In this document: one piece after another, positions 13,174 through 25,408 of the stretch | How the letters are laid out: each line of letters begins with the position of its first letter | How positions within the stretch are numbered: the stretch's first letter is position 1 | NCBI GenBank assembly: GCA_021613335.1 | Contig: JAJTWR010000481.1 | Span: 2,677,001-2,741,000, forward strand | Length of the DNA: 64,000 nt | Direction: 5' to 3' | Origin: Whitmania pigra | Taxonomy: Eukaryota; Annelida; Clitellata; Hirudinida; Haemopidae | Notes under the pieces: generated by a model | What the model saw: only the letters and a program-made list of their open reading frames with translations | Database searches by the model: none | Told to the model about the DNA's origin: nothing | Made by a program: the position numbers and the translations under genes

Positions 13174-16100
13174 TTATTTTTCAATAATTTGTTTAGCAGT
13201 TTTAATGAGTAAGGTAATTGCAATCAGTAAAACTGCCGGCGAAGAACCATCTGCAGCTGAGGTTTTCCGAGTCTCTCTCTCGTAGTTATCCCACCTGTGA
13301 TCCCTCTTGAATGTTACTGAACTTTCATCGTTCGAGATTCGCAGTGTTCCGTACCGGCCGCTTAGGTTCAAGTCTGAGAAAGTCACTTCGAACAGATAGT
13401 CCGCAGGGCCGAGCATAAAGTGGTAGTGGTCAAGTGCTCCTTCCATGACTGGTGAGAAGGTCGTGCCTTTCGACGGGATCAGACTTCCTTTGCCAAAGAG
13501 GCCGCATTGGAAATTTAGACTCCCTACAAGTATTTTCAACATTTTTAGTGAATTCGAAAAGGTTTTCAGTTAGCGAAAAGTTTCGAAACAATTTTCCGAG
13601 TTGCTAGGCTTACCGTGTTGCTCGGAAATTGTAACGTTTCCGAAGAAAGCATGACCGTATGTGCCAGGGTAGGCGTCTACATTCTCTACAAGGGTAGAGT
13701 GGTTGATTGAGTGGCTTTGAGAAGTCTCATTGGGCCAGCAAGGTTGCGGCGTTTCATTGTGGAATACGTCATAAACCATTTGGTGCAAGACATTCTGATA
13801 GGCGTACGAAATGTAAGCCGGCCCGTTGGCGGAGGTGAAGATTCCGAATTTCTTGTCAATCAACAGTGTGGCCTTCGAGTCAAATCCAACTATTCTTCCT
13901 CCGTGATGTGACATCGTTACGTCTGTGACAAGCAAAATATTCCGAAACTTATCTTAATTCACTGAATCAATTTCTAAAAAGTTCTGATTATCAAGCCACT
14001 TTTTTGACTTAAAAAAAAGAAGCATTCGTTAAAGCATACGTTAAATATTTACACAGCCATGAATTTTCTGTGTATTTTCCGCTCCAATCTTAATCAGACC
14101 TTAAAAATGCTAATCATATTCTGATGAAATATCTCCTTTTTTTTCTGATTTTGAGATTCATATATCTCTTTATAATAAGGTTATCAACCATTACATAAGA
14201 GATGACATAACTATATATATATATATGATATATATGATATATATATATATATATCATATTATGCAACATACCAACTGTAACATTATGCAATTTAAAACAG
14301 CCACTTGAACGGACTTTATAAAAGACAACCTCTGTATTTTTCAAGAAACCAGCCTAAGCCCACCATGACCTCAGTCATATGGGTAGAGTTCACTTTGCTG
14401 ACCAGTACTTTGGAGTGCATTTCATTCCACAGGTTAGGATCCAAAAGTTGCTGCCCCGAGAGCGTTTTTCCCTTTTCCAGGTGAAACATGAGCCACTTTG
14501 TCATGTCGAATCCGGTGGATAGAACGCCTCCTGCTGCGGACATGACCTCTGCCAAGCTATTTGGCGAAGATTTAATTTGTTGTCATTTGTTTTATTTTTT
14601 TAGTTTATTTTATTGGGTTATTTTGAGAGTTTTGGAGGGTTCTGACGTACTATTGCGATTTAAACGTTACCTCGTGGAGTATGTGATAATTCAGTTTGCT
14701 AAGTGCTGTTACAAATTATCCAAGCATACTTAATGTGAACTCAGATAGTTAATGCGGTAATAAAGTGGTGCAAACTTTCACACGAAAATATAGAGAAAGT
14801 TATTAAGAACTTGATGGCAACTGCATTTGAATGTGCCTAACTGGTGAGAGGAGGGAACCGGTATTTAGAAAATATGATACTCTAAATAAACATTTTAATG
14901 ACATAAAACACTCTAAAATGGAGGTGATAGTGGAATATAAATATTAATTTGACAACTACATGTGCGCTAACCGTAGAAGTTGAATGTCCAGCGAAACCAA
15001 CGCGGAATTAGATGCATTTCTGTAGTACATCTTCGCGACTCCTTGAAAATTCGAATCCACTTTTTGTCTAATAAGCGCAGAGTTCATCATCCCAAGTGGC
15101 TCAAATATTTTTTTCTACAAAATAAATTCTGTAGAGTTAAATTCGTATTTCTGACGTTTAAAATTACAATATATTTGTACAACTTGAAGATAAGTTTAGA
15201 ATGGGCCAGTAACATGACTTAAGGATGAATTCATTAATTTCAAAATTACAACGGAATCGAATATTCGCGCTCCCGCAAGGGATTTCGAAACTTTGAGAAC
15301 AGAATGAAGAGATGCACATTAAAAGTTCAATTGAACTCAGTAAGTACGAAAAATTTTTATTACAAAAGAAGAAATCAAACCTTTAGAAGGTTTGCATAGG
15401 AATCATTTCCGATTTTTTCGATGATGCATTCAGCCAACAAATACATGAGATTGTTGTAACGGTAGTGATCGAATTGACCGGTACCGTTAAGCAAGCTCAT
15501 GCGCCTGAAATATTTCATTCTACGTCTTATTTTAAAATTAAAACGACATTATATGCAATCTTTTAATCACATGCATTTTTCGCTTAATCAAATTAAATTA
15601 ATCAACCAGTTTAACTAAATTTGGGATTTAAAATTGTATACTTAATTTAAATATCCTTCTTATAGATAGTGAAAATGAGTGAAAATATAACCTGCAGTAC
15701 TCTCCGATGGTCCTTCTTTCAAGTCCCATGGTAAGGACACTGTTGTACTGATAGATGCCCGTTGCATGACTAAGGATTGTCCTCAGAGTGATCCTGTTTT
15801 GAATGGAAGGCATGAGAGAAACTGAATCGTCCATGATGTCTTTCACTTTCGTTTTCCACCCCATAGGATATCTAGTTGGAATTTGTTTCGATTACATGTT
15901 TAACAAGAACCTCTCCAATAATCTGAAAAGACGAACATATCTGAATGTTCTGCCAGCAAAATCCCGAGCAACGCCACTGAAAAAGATTTCGAAACAGAAC
16001 CAATGGCAAATTGGTCGTCTTGAAAACTGACTGGAGTGTCTGGCTTTGTTATGTCGGGAACTCCGTAAGTTTTCGACCAAACATTGTATGACTTTCCTTT

Positions 16101-16286
16101 GCCTTGAACCACTGCCAGAACTAACCCTGGCACGTGGGCTTCTCTTAGGACCGCCTCGATCTCTTTCCAAGCAGCCGGAAAACCTGGAACTTCGTCAATG
16201 TCGAGAGAACGTACAGTAACTTCATCTTTGCGAGTGTAAACTCCATGGAAAATGACAAACAGAACAAACATTTTGACAGAAACCAT
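13174..16286 (-). CDS. Secreted serine beta-lactamase-like protein, copy C
   Basis: Seven exons (16286-15937, 15871-15692, 15504-15381, 15114-14972, 14556-14330, 13922-13614, 13523-13174) join to 560 residues. Internal exon lengths are identical to copies A and B. The signal peptide (MVSVKMFVLFVIFHGV), SVSK, YNN and HGG motifs and the hydrophobic tail are kept. Sequence divergence from A and B is clearly greater than between A and B, so C is the older paralog. Its stop TAA lies inside an AATAAA signal (13173-13178), so the 3' UTR must be very short. Intron 5 contains a TA microsatellite. A TATA-like box lies upstream at 16391-16399. Confidence 0.87.
14212..14258. repeat. TA microsatellite with interruptions
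   Basis: An AT-alternating tract interrupted twice by GATA lies within intron 5 of copy C. The corresponding junction fragment at 8153-8277 has only a short version, so the tract has expanded here or contracted there. Confidence 0.85.
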
Positions 16287-16390
16287 CGTATCGTACGATC
16301 GCAATTCTCCAGTTTCAGAGAGCACTTGGAATTATTATGAGTATCATTCTTTAATGCTCCAGTCATTTCACCATGCCAAACCTCCTCCGC

Positions 16391-16399
16391 CTATAAATA
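16391..16399 (-). promoter_or_regulatory. TATA-like box of beta-lactamase-like copy C
   Basis: On the minus strand the sequence reads TATTTATAG about 105 bp ahead of the copy C ATG, within a locally GC-richer stretch. Position and sequence fit a core promoter. The start site is not verified. Confidence 0.4.
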
Positions 16400-19249
16400 C
16401 TCGCGCTAAACAAGATCCGTGCAGGTGTTTAGAAAGCCATATTTGGAAGGGGTATCCATTACCTAATCGAATTTTCTTCAATTCAGACACTTTGATTGTA
16501 ATCTTTCCATTTCTTTTTTTCGCATTAACTATCTTTTCTTAAACGATGATGTTTTTCTAGTTGAAAACATATTAAAAAGCATAATTTAAAATAATTCTGA
16601 AATATTTTCAATTGTCAAAAAAAAGTTCTGAAATTGAATTCGGTTCGAGACAGGTGACGTGAGCGTTCACATTAGAGGTTGTCGATTAATAAAGACTGCT
16701 TTTTATTTATGTGTCCGTGCATTAAGTGGCTCTCTCAGCGCACTGCTCGGACATCGAGAAAACCACTCCAAAATGCTCTATCTTACCCACAGCTCGAGTA
16801 CAATAGAGAGAGTTGTAAAAAATACAACTTTATGTTGCTTGAGATAGCTTAGTTGTTAAAAATAGCTTTCTGATCGTTTGACATTAAACAATTTATTTGT
16901 CGTTTCAGCTTTCCTATACTTTTGACGAGTAATTCAGATATTTTTAAAATAATATAATTTAGGTTAAAATTTCCTTGCCATATTTTAACTAAAATTGTGA
17001 TAATTGCTGGATTCTATCAATATATTTGATGATATTTCATATCAAAAATATTGTTACTCAAAATATTTACGAGGTTATTGGAAAGTAACTCCATATTTTT
17101 CAATATTTTTAATTCATTTCCGAACTATAATTTTTACCAAAATGAACAGGAAATTAGTACCCAAAATTCTATTATCAGATATCAACCTTGGTCGAGTCAT
17201 AAGTCAACTATGACTCAGAACATTTCATCTCAAACAAATTGCAAACAATATAAACGATTTGAAAAGAAAACAAGAATATTTTAATTAAAAGAAAATGCAA
17301 ATACCATAATCGATCTCAAAGAAAACAAGAATATAGATTTAACTCACATGGAAAAAACTTGAAAATATATTATAACATATGAAACAAAGTATTTTAACAA
17401 ATACAAATATATTAATAAAAGCATTTTATAGATTTCTGTGAGGATGCTCAACACAAATTCAGCCAACCTGGATATGTCTGGAAAGAACAGGTTTAAATGG
17501 TTTAAATGATTTATTATGCTATAATCACTGTTATGAGATGGAACATAAGATAAACAAGCAGGTATATGAGATCTAGCAGACCAAATATCTAACCACTACG
17601 ATGACGTAAGCGAATGAACAATTTGGACCAGACCCACTTTAAAGTTCAGAACTTAATAGCAGATAAAGTCGATACTTTTAGGTTATGAGTTTTTGATTGC
17701 TAGGAATGCTTGAAAAATATTAATTGAACAGGTCACACAGTTGACTGAGGAGTTAGAGATTAATTATAATTATTATATAATTATAACTTTTTTTATATAT
17801 TATATATTTTAGTTATAAATAAATGTATTTGAAGGTAAGCACCTTCACTTTTCTCATATTCGTCAACAGTATAATTCGCACTTTCACTCACATCTTGTTC
17901 GTTATGTAAAGATTATTATCCACTTGTCGCTGTAATATAATAATTTTGTAATAGGTTATCCTCTAGACGAGAATTATATTCCCTTGGGATACATCGTGAA
18001 TTTGTGAATTTTCTTTTGTATTTTGGTTCATAATTATGTTCAGAAATAAATGAATTCGGAATTCTTAAGAAAATGTAAGATTTAATTTTTGTTTAACACA
18101 GATGTCCTCTAGATTGAAACAACAATAACAATTCGATAAATGCATTATAAACAAATTCAACAAAATCAATAAAATAGATTCACTATTTAAACACTACAAA
18201 ATAATTGAGCGTAAAAGAATATGATGCCTTCGAAAACAGGAAGCAATACTGACTTCGCCCTTTTTCGTTTAATTTTTTGCGACAATTTCGTGTTATCATA
18301 AATATTATATTAATATGAATGTAAGAGCGCCTAATAAATGTTTATTTTATTGTGACGTCATAGCGGCATGATGATGATGATGGTGATGATGGTGATGACG
18401 ATGACGACTACGACGACGATGATGATGATGATGATGGTGCACGTGTTTTATTTGGCACGCAGCCAGGTAGAACAAGATTCGATTACAAATATTCAAATGA
18501 TTTTCTGCACTTGCACCTTCCAATCGAAAGAAAAACATGTTCACACGTTGATGATGATCGAGTGTGCAACTCGAAAATGAATTTTTGACTCTCCAAGAAG
18601 CAATCCAATTCTCAATTCTTTGTTTTAAAATCATTTTTTTACAAACCAATTTCGAGTGCACGCAGAAATATAATGGTCGGATCAAGTTTCTAAACTATAA
18701 AATGTCTAGGAATAATTGCCCTAATTTTAATGATGAAATAAAAAGCTTTTCATTTCGTAACAAAGCATTTTTAAAAACTGCTGAATAATTGGACGATTGA
18801 AAAACAACTATTATCTGCTTTTGTAAATGTTTTGAAATATTAAGAGAATTCTGTCTCTAGAACTGTTAACATAGATCGTCAGATTTTTAGCTGACGATCA
18901 TAATTGATGTTGAGTTGATGTAAAAATAAACTTTGTATTGAAAAAGCTCATTACTCGAAGAAATGATTTGTTTAAACAAAGTCATTAACCTTTGAAATAC
19001 TGAAATAGCACTCATGTAGTCGCCATTTTCTAACAACAACAACAACACAAAACGACAACAAATAACAGCAGACGACAATGAAATTGCCGCGACTATTAAG
19101 CTGTTGTCGTTGTCTCAACAAGTTGAACAACCAGAACTCGGGATTAGCTACTTTCCAAAACTTGTCTTAAAATAGGTTTACCTACGCTTTGTTTATTTTC
19201 GCTCAACATTTTCGAAACTATTCTTCAAAGTTTCCCGATTTAGCTCGGA
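16400..19249. other. Gene-poor AT-rich region
   Basis: I see no convincing exon. Open frames are short and their composition is low-complexity AT. Recognisable items are the GAT-type microsatellite at 18368-18437, a consensus CRE (TGACGTCA) at 18353-18360 next to it, and a CAA tract near 19035. Confidence 0.4.
18368..18437. repeat. GAT/GAC-type trinucleotide microsatellite
   Basis: The tract consists of ATG/ATGATGG and GACGAC-like units with interruptions. In other frames it would encode homopolymeric His or Met/Asp runs, which are not evidence of a gene. Confidence 0.85.
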
Positions 19250-19436
19250 CAGTGGCGGATTCAGAGGAGGAAGAGGGTCCCCACCCAGTGATTTTTAAAA
19301 TCTAATAAACATAAATAAATCTATTTTATTTTCTATTATTTTATCTTCATTTATTTTATTTTATGAAAATTTTTTACAACCTTTTTTTACAAAAATATTA
19401 ACATCTGTGTCCCAAAGTGTTCTAGATCCACCCCTG
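19250..19436. mobile_element. Small hAT-like MITE
   Basis: The left end reads CAGTGGCGGATTCAGA and the right end, reverse complemented, reads CAGGGGTGGATCTAGA. These are imperfect 16-18 bp inverted repeats with the CAGNGGNGGA start typical of hAT elements. The interior (187 bp in all) is AT-rich and non-coding. I could not see an 8-bp target duplication, so the copy is probably old. Confidence 0.6.
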
Positions 19437-19769
19437 AACATTGGCTGATATTAACAACCATCTAGTCGTTTGCTTGATGGACATCTGTCGATATATCAGT
19501 CCGACTTTTGATTCATTGATAAATCTATCGATGCATTTATTGCTCTTACGTGGTATTTTCCACGAACACTTCCTATCCTTACTATGCTTACCTGTCCATT
19601 ATCTATCACAATCTCCATTTTCCGATCAGAGTTTGAATTGATTGAGTTATTGGATGTTGGATGGTTAATTAATTGACTGATTGATTGGTCGAATATCAAG
19701 ATTACAAACAAAACACTGATTGAGTTTGATCTATTTTTGTAATAGGACTTCATCAGTCAAATGATATAC

Positions 19770-20440
19770 CGTAACATAACATAACAATTATTTATAGTGG
19801 TTAAGAAGACCTGGATCTGTGTAATAATCACTCTTTTTAGTTCTAATACTTAAGTAAATCTTAAATTTATCAACCGTGGATGGTTTCCTTATCTAGTTTA
19901 TTCCATAAGGAAACCACCCTTGCGCTGAAATAATTATTTTTTAAGTTTCCCGAAGCCTTCCTATATAATTTACAATCGTGCCCTCTGGTAGAAGCACTTT
20001 TTGTGGCTTCGAAAAAACTGTTCAGGCAAAAGGCCTTCCCTTCCCGATAAAATTTTGAATGCCTCGATGAGGTCCCTCTATTTCTTCTCTTTTCCAGAGT
20101 AGTTAATTTGCATCTACTTAATATTTCCTCGTAACTCAGCTTTCCAAATTCTTCTATCATCCTATTTGCTCTTCTTTGTACTCATTCCAACATTTCTACA
20201 TCCTTTCTCAAATGAGGGTTCCACACTTGCACACAGTACTCAAGATGTGGCTTTACTAATGCCTTATACAATCTCAGTATTACATCCTTGTTCCTACTCA
20301 CTACAGTTCTCTTTATCATTCCAGATACTCTGTTTTTTTAGCACTTCCATGCACTGTAGAGATGATTTTCCATTGTTCTGCATTACCCCTAGATCTCTTT
20401 CATGATTAGAGTGCTACCGTCCATGTTATTATCATTCAGT
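19770..20440 (-). mobile_element. Decayed LINE: reverse transcriptase C-terminal region and 3' tail
   Basis: Reading on the minus strand, successive frames give ERDLGV-like, MIKRTV, KPHLEYCVQVWNP and then LSYEE...LTTLEKRR, TRGHDCKLYRK and a WNKLD block. This is the conserved end of ORF2 in CR1/L2/RTE-like LINEs. Stops and shifts are present, for example near 20190. The tail at 19773-19840 matches 504-578 and ends in TTATG-like repeats. Confidence 0.75.
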
Positions 20441-22007
20441 AACATTGGTGGGCTCCTGCGATGACGTCATAAGAAATGTTGTGAATTGCGAGTAGTTTAG
20501 GCGCAATATTTGCAATTTATCACTATGTACTGGCATTAACGAGGAACCAAAACAGTAAAAAATAAAAACAGAAAAAAAGGCTAAAAATAAGAACTTCAGT
20601 AAATAACCCATAACAGTGAGGTAATATTAATTTATAAATATTAATTAACAATTATTAATTCATAAGTATTAATTATTAAGTAGCAATTTCGAGGAAAACA
20701 TCTAACTCGCATTTCTACAAACGACTGTCAGTAGCGTGCGAGTGTTGATAACAGCGTGTGAAAGCGATTAACCATTATTGACCGAATTAGTGGTTATGTT
20801 CATGTCGCAAATTGGTTCAAATGGTGTCGTATTTCTTCCTCGGTTTCATTGGACGACATTTTACTTAACAAGATGCAAATGTATGCATAACTTGTTATTC
20901 CCAGGATGTTATTGTCATCTAATATTCGAAATAATAAACTCAACTCAAAAGTCCAGTGCGATTGCCAATAAGGACATCTGACCTTTCCATGGTTTTCCAG
21001 ATTTAAATAGCGAGATTTCTATTTACTCCTAACACCACCACTTGGCGAAGAGCCCTTTAAAGATATTAAAGCAAAAAAATAAAATAATAATAATTTAATT
21101 GAACGACTTGGATTTATGATTGGACATGATGAAACGATAATAATAAGAGAGTGAATAGCTGACCTGGAATTGGTTGACCTAGAAATTACCAATTAAGGCA
21201 GATTCTTGGCATATCGCGAATCGAAAGTCATCCGATATGCGTGCAATATTATAAACTCGTAACTTTAATGGGTCGATAAACATGCCCCCATGTAGACTAT
21301 GAAGGAAACATTGACGATTAAAAAAAAACTATATTGCAGTTTATATTTTAGCACTTCGCTCCCAGATACTTCGTCCCACTAGAACTCCGTATTTGTAGAG
21401 CACTTAGTCGTACTAAGCTGAATTCGTTGCTTGTGACTAGACTTTCATTGAAGCAATTAGTTATACTCGATCACTGTACAATGAAAGCATTGATTGAATT
21501 CTTAGTGGCTATTCACTTTACAAGTTCTTCACTAATAAATTGTCTCCACTTTATTATCGCTTTTGAAGGAAATGTTATTTGCTCGGATCGTTTTCCATTT
21601 ATCCATCCAAGCTCAAATTACGACACGAAGCACTAATTTTATTCTAAGTAATAATTAGATTTAGTGAAATAATTAATAAATTATTGACACCCAAATGTCT
21701 GACTTGAACCATCATTGCACCAAATGAAGCAATAAATTTTAACAGCAGCGGCCAAATGAGAGCATCGACATTGAAGCTGTGGTTGCAGTAAAATATTATT
21801 TACATTGTACAGGGATAATTTTCTGGCAAAAAATAATCACATCAACACATTACTGGAATGCAGCGAGTTATATCCTAGAAGCAACATGAGCAGTGGCAAA
21901 CAAATTTTCTTAAAAAAAAAATGATAATCTGAAAAAAGCCTCAGACATAATTAAATAAAATAATCTTAAATGCACAACATCTAAATTTTACAAATTCCCA
22001 AACAACC
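20441..22007. other. Non-coding AT-rich spacer downstream of HID1
   Basis: No exon or known repeat is recognisable. A possible minus-strand poly(A) signal for HID1 (TTTATT on the plus strand) lies near 21638, about 370 bp past the HID1 stop. Confidence 0.35.
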
Positions 22008-23800
22008 CTAAACCCTCTGAATCTCAAACAGCTTGACGTCCGTGTCATACCAGATGGGAGGATCAACATTCCTGAAAAACGTCAACGTCAAGGAAACCTG
22101 ACCATTTGGTCAATAACATAATTCCTAACTTATAAATAAATAAACAATTAGTTAGTTGGTTATTTTTATTTGCTAACTAAAAAAAATCAATAAGATGGCT
22201 ACCTGAGATAAATAATGCCCCACATGTAGGTCCTGAACCACATGGTTGTGCCAGAGTTGGTCTGATACTTCCTGATCAGTATTGGGTGGGGAACTGGCAG
22301 AAGACCAACCAGTGTGCCATGTTGGAGAAACTTGAGGATTTCTGACTCATCTGTAAGTCCTCTGCAGAACAAACAAGCTGAACAGTATAATAAAGCAATA
22401 TAAAATACAAATAAAGCAATGTAGGTGAGATGATTAACAGAAAGGTCTGTCCTAATGCTGCTCATCTCTGTCGATGTTCCACTGACACGGACGGAAAAGT
22501 TGGAATCGTTCAGGTGCATACGAAATTACGCCGCAATGAAATGCATAACGCACAATTCACAAGTGTCCAAATCCTCTTGGTCATGAAACGGACTTCGATG
22601 AAATAAATGTATAAAATAAAAAGATGCAAAGCATGGAAGTACTAAGTGAAGTCAGGTGTTTATTTAATTTATTTTTATTAATTATTAAAGGTGTTTTACT
22701 TGTCGATGCAGATCTTCTCGACCTGAGGAACAAGAACCTGAAGAAGTCTCATGATCGTCTGCAGGGGCAGTTTCTGCTTCCAGCTTTGAACCTTGAACCA
22801 ATTAAATTACCCAAAAATATTGGAAATCCAACCTAATCAACTAATCAACTATCAATTATCAATGTTCCAATAATAAGAAATTTGTTTTGCAAAAAAAGAT
22901 CTCAAGGTGATCATGCAAAAGAAGCAAATGGACGTGTGCCCACCCATTCGGGACTAGCCAGCCAATTGGAGCTCCCCTTTCTGGGCGGACGAGGCTTCTC
23001 TGAAATAGCATTGGAGTGGATGGAATTTGTAGGACTTGTGGCTGTGGAAGAAGCCTGTAAAAAATTCAGAAATAAAAAGAAATATAAAATTAAATAAATT
23101 TATGATTCCATCCCTAAAAAAAAACAAGCAAAATAATTAACAGGATTGGCTGCAGGGTTAGAAGCTTCAATGTATTTAGAATCTTTGGCTTCAGAGTTCG
23201 AGGTGAGCAACGACGACGACGCTTCCACATGATTGGTGGCAGCTGTCGACGAGGAGAGACATTGTTCCGATGGCAAAGAGGAGGTGTTCAGGTAGTTTGC
23301 CTCTTGTTCCAGTTGAGATGGGGGACCAGAGTTTGGGTTGACTTCAGTTTGGTCTGTGGTCAAGTTTGCAGCTGGAGCCTTCTCGGTCATATTTTCAATG
23401 CCTGGTGTTTATTTACTTAATTTTTTCATAAAATCAAAGAAATTTCCTGTTATCTCATAGCTTAGTACATTCTAAGTTTTTATCTAAAACATTCATCAAA
23501 ATCATGATTCTACTAAAGACTCATTGAAGCTCTAGTCGTGATCTGTCAAAATTCTCACAAAGTTTTAAAGCACTCGGTATACTTCAAACAAACTAATTAA
23601 TTTCAAGCCATCACAAAATAAAACTTACAAAAAAGCTGGAAAATTATTCAAAAAAAAGAAAAAAGAAGCAATAAATTATAAGAAAAATGCAATTTAATGA
23701 ATGATTAAATATTCGAACAGGAAATGAGCATAAAAATGTAAAAAGAATGCTGGAACAAACATTCTAAGGTCTTAAATAAAGGAGTGGAAAATTGAGCAAT

Positions 23801-23845
<45 letters not shown>

Positions 23846-25374
23846 TTAATAATAATAACAAAACAAGTCAAGTAATAAAATAAATGCATTCAAGTGTTCC
23901 TCCACCATCACTTCAGTTTACAAGCGTTTATAACTAGCAGGCAAAAACATGCAAAGTATGTGTGAAAAGGTCACAGCTATTTTTAGTACAAGTCCTCTGC
24001 ACTGCACAAGCTTTGCAAAGGTATCACCTGGTCAATAACAAACATGAATTCATTAAGAAACCACATTGCAGGCACATTGGAAATGTTCAAGTGCTTTCAA
24101 TAGCTTTTATCTTTTTTTTTTTTTACCTAAAAATCATCATTAAAAAAAAATTTCAGTAATTAAACAATTCTAAAGCTATCCAATTACTTTAATACAAATC
24201 AAACACTAATCCAATCATCAGACAACCCTTCTGAATCACTCACCAATCATTTCCGCCAGCTTCATCTTAATATAACTCGGCTCTTCACCCGAGCTGGTGT
24301 GTCGGGCCTGGCTGGCCAGTTCGCAGAGAGGCACTGCTGGCTGCACCGTCGGACCGTTTTGAGTTCCCGAGGTTCCAACCAACTTAGAAACATTATCGTC
24401 CCCCTCGAAACTTCCCGTAGTTCGTCTGGAGAAAGAAGCTGCGGCATTCCCTTCCGGCATTTGGACACTTTTGACGGCACCGTAAAATTCGATATCCTCC
24501 TCGTCCATAATGGAATGTATAAATTTACTCGTCATCGCTGCAATCAACCGACTCACAGGTGAAGTTAAAGTAGAGGTCAACATCAGTAATGATGACTTTT
24601 AGACAGAAAATACCATTTCATTGTATTCGCTGCAAGAGTTTAAGCAAATGCCCTGTTTGCAAAGCAGGCACTAAGAGACCAAGCAAAAATAACATGCCAC
24701 TTTGTTGTAGAACAAAATGTAGATGGAAGAACATAAAGTGTTGTGCATTTGAGACTAACATCCGAAGCATTGAAATCAACACAAAATCCTCGCAAAACCA
24801 ACTAACTTACTTCAAAACAATGTAGAAAATTGTGCAAAAAAGTAAGAGAAAACAACAGAATAAAATATTACACATAAAAATCTCACCTGGAGTGGCTGCA
24901 AGAGATGCCTGGAGAGTTCCAGGTTCCGCACGAGCAGCAGGAATGGATCCTTCCATGGACGGATCGTTGTCTTCCGTTTGGATGGCCGAAGTGGACGAGA
25001 GCGCCGTTCCTTTGGACAGCTTCCTGGTGGACCTGGTCAGAGCCTTCGCGATGCTGGCATGGTCCGTCGGCAGGCTGGCGAGCTGATGGAAGATCTGTCT
25101 TTTTCTGATTATCGTATACACGAGGTTGGAGTTGCCTGGAACAAAAACATTTACATAAAAGGACTAAAAGTGAATTTTGTAATAAATGCTCGTAAATTAA
25201 CAGAGTGAATCTAGTCGTTAAATAATGACAGAGAACAAGCCACCGTCGAACTGGTACTGAATGATGTTATTGAAGACTTCCAGGAGGAAGAACATCAAGT
25301 GGTGGTTCGATGGACTGGCAAACAGGAACCAAGGAGTAGAAAAAGCCTGGAAATAAAAATAAACATTAAATAAC

Positions 25375-25408
<34 letters not shown>

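Noticed and set aside
18347..18685. Histidine-rich minus-strand open frame
   Set aside because: The histidine run is the GAT/ATG microsatellite in reverse, and the rest lacks any recognisable domain.
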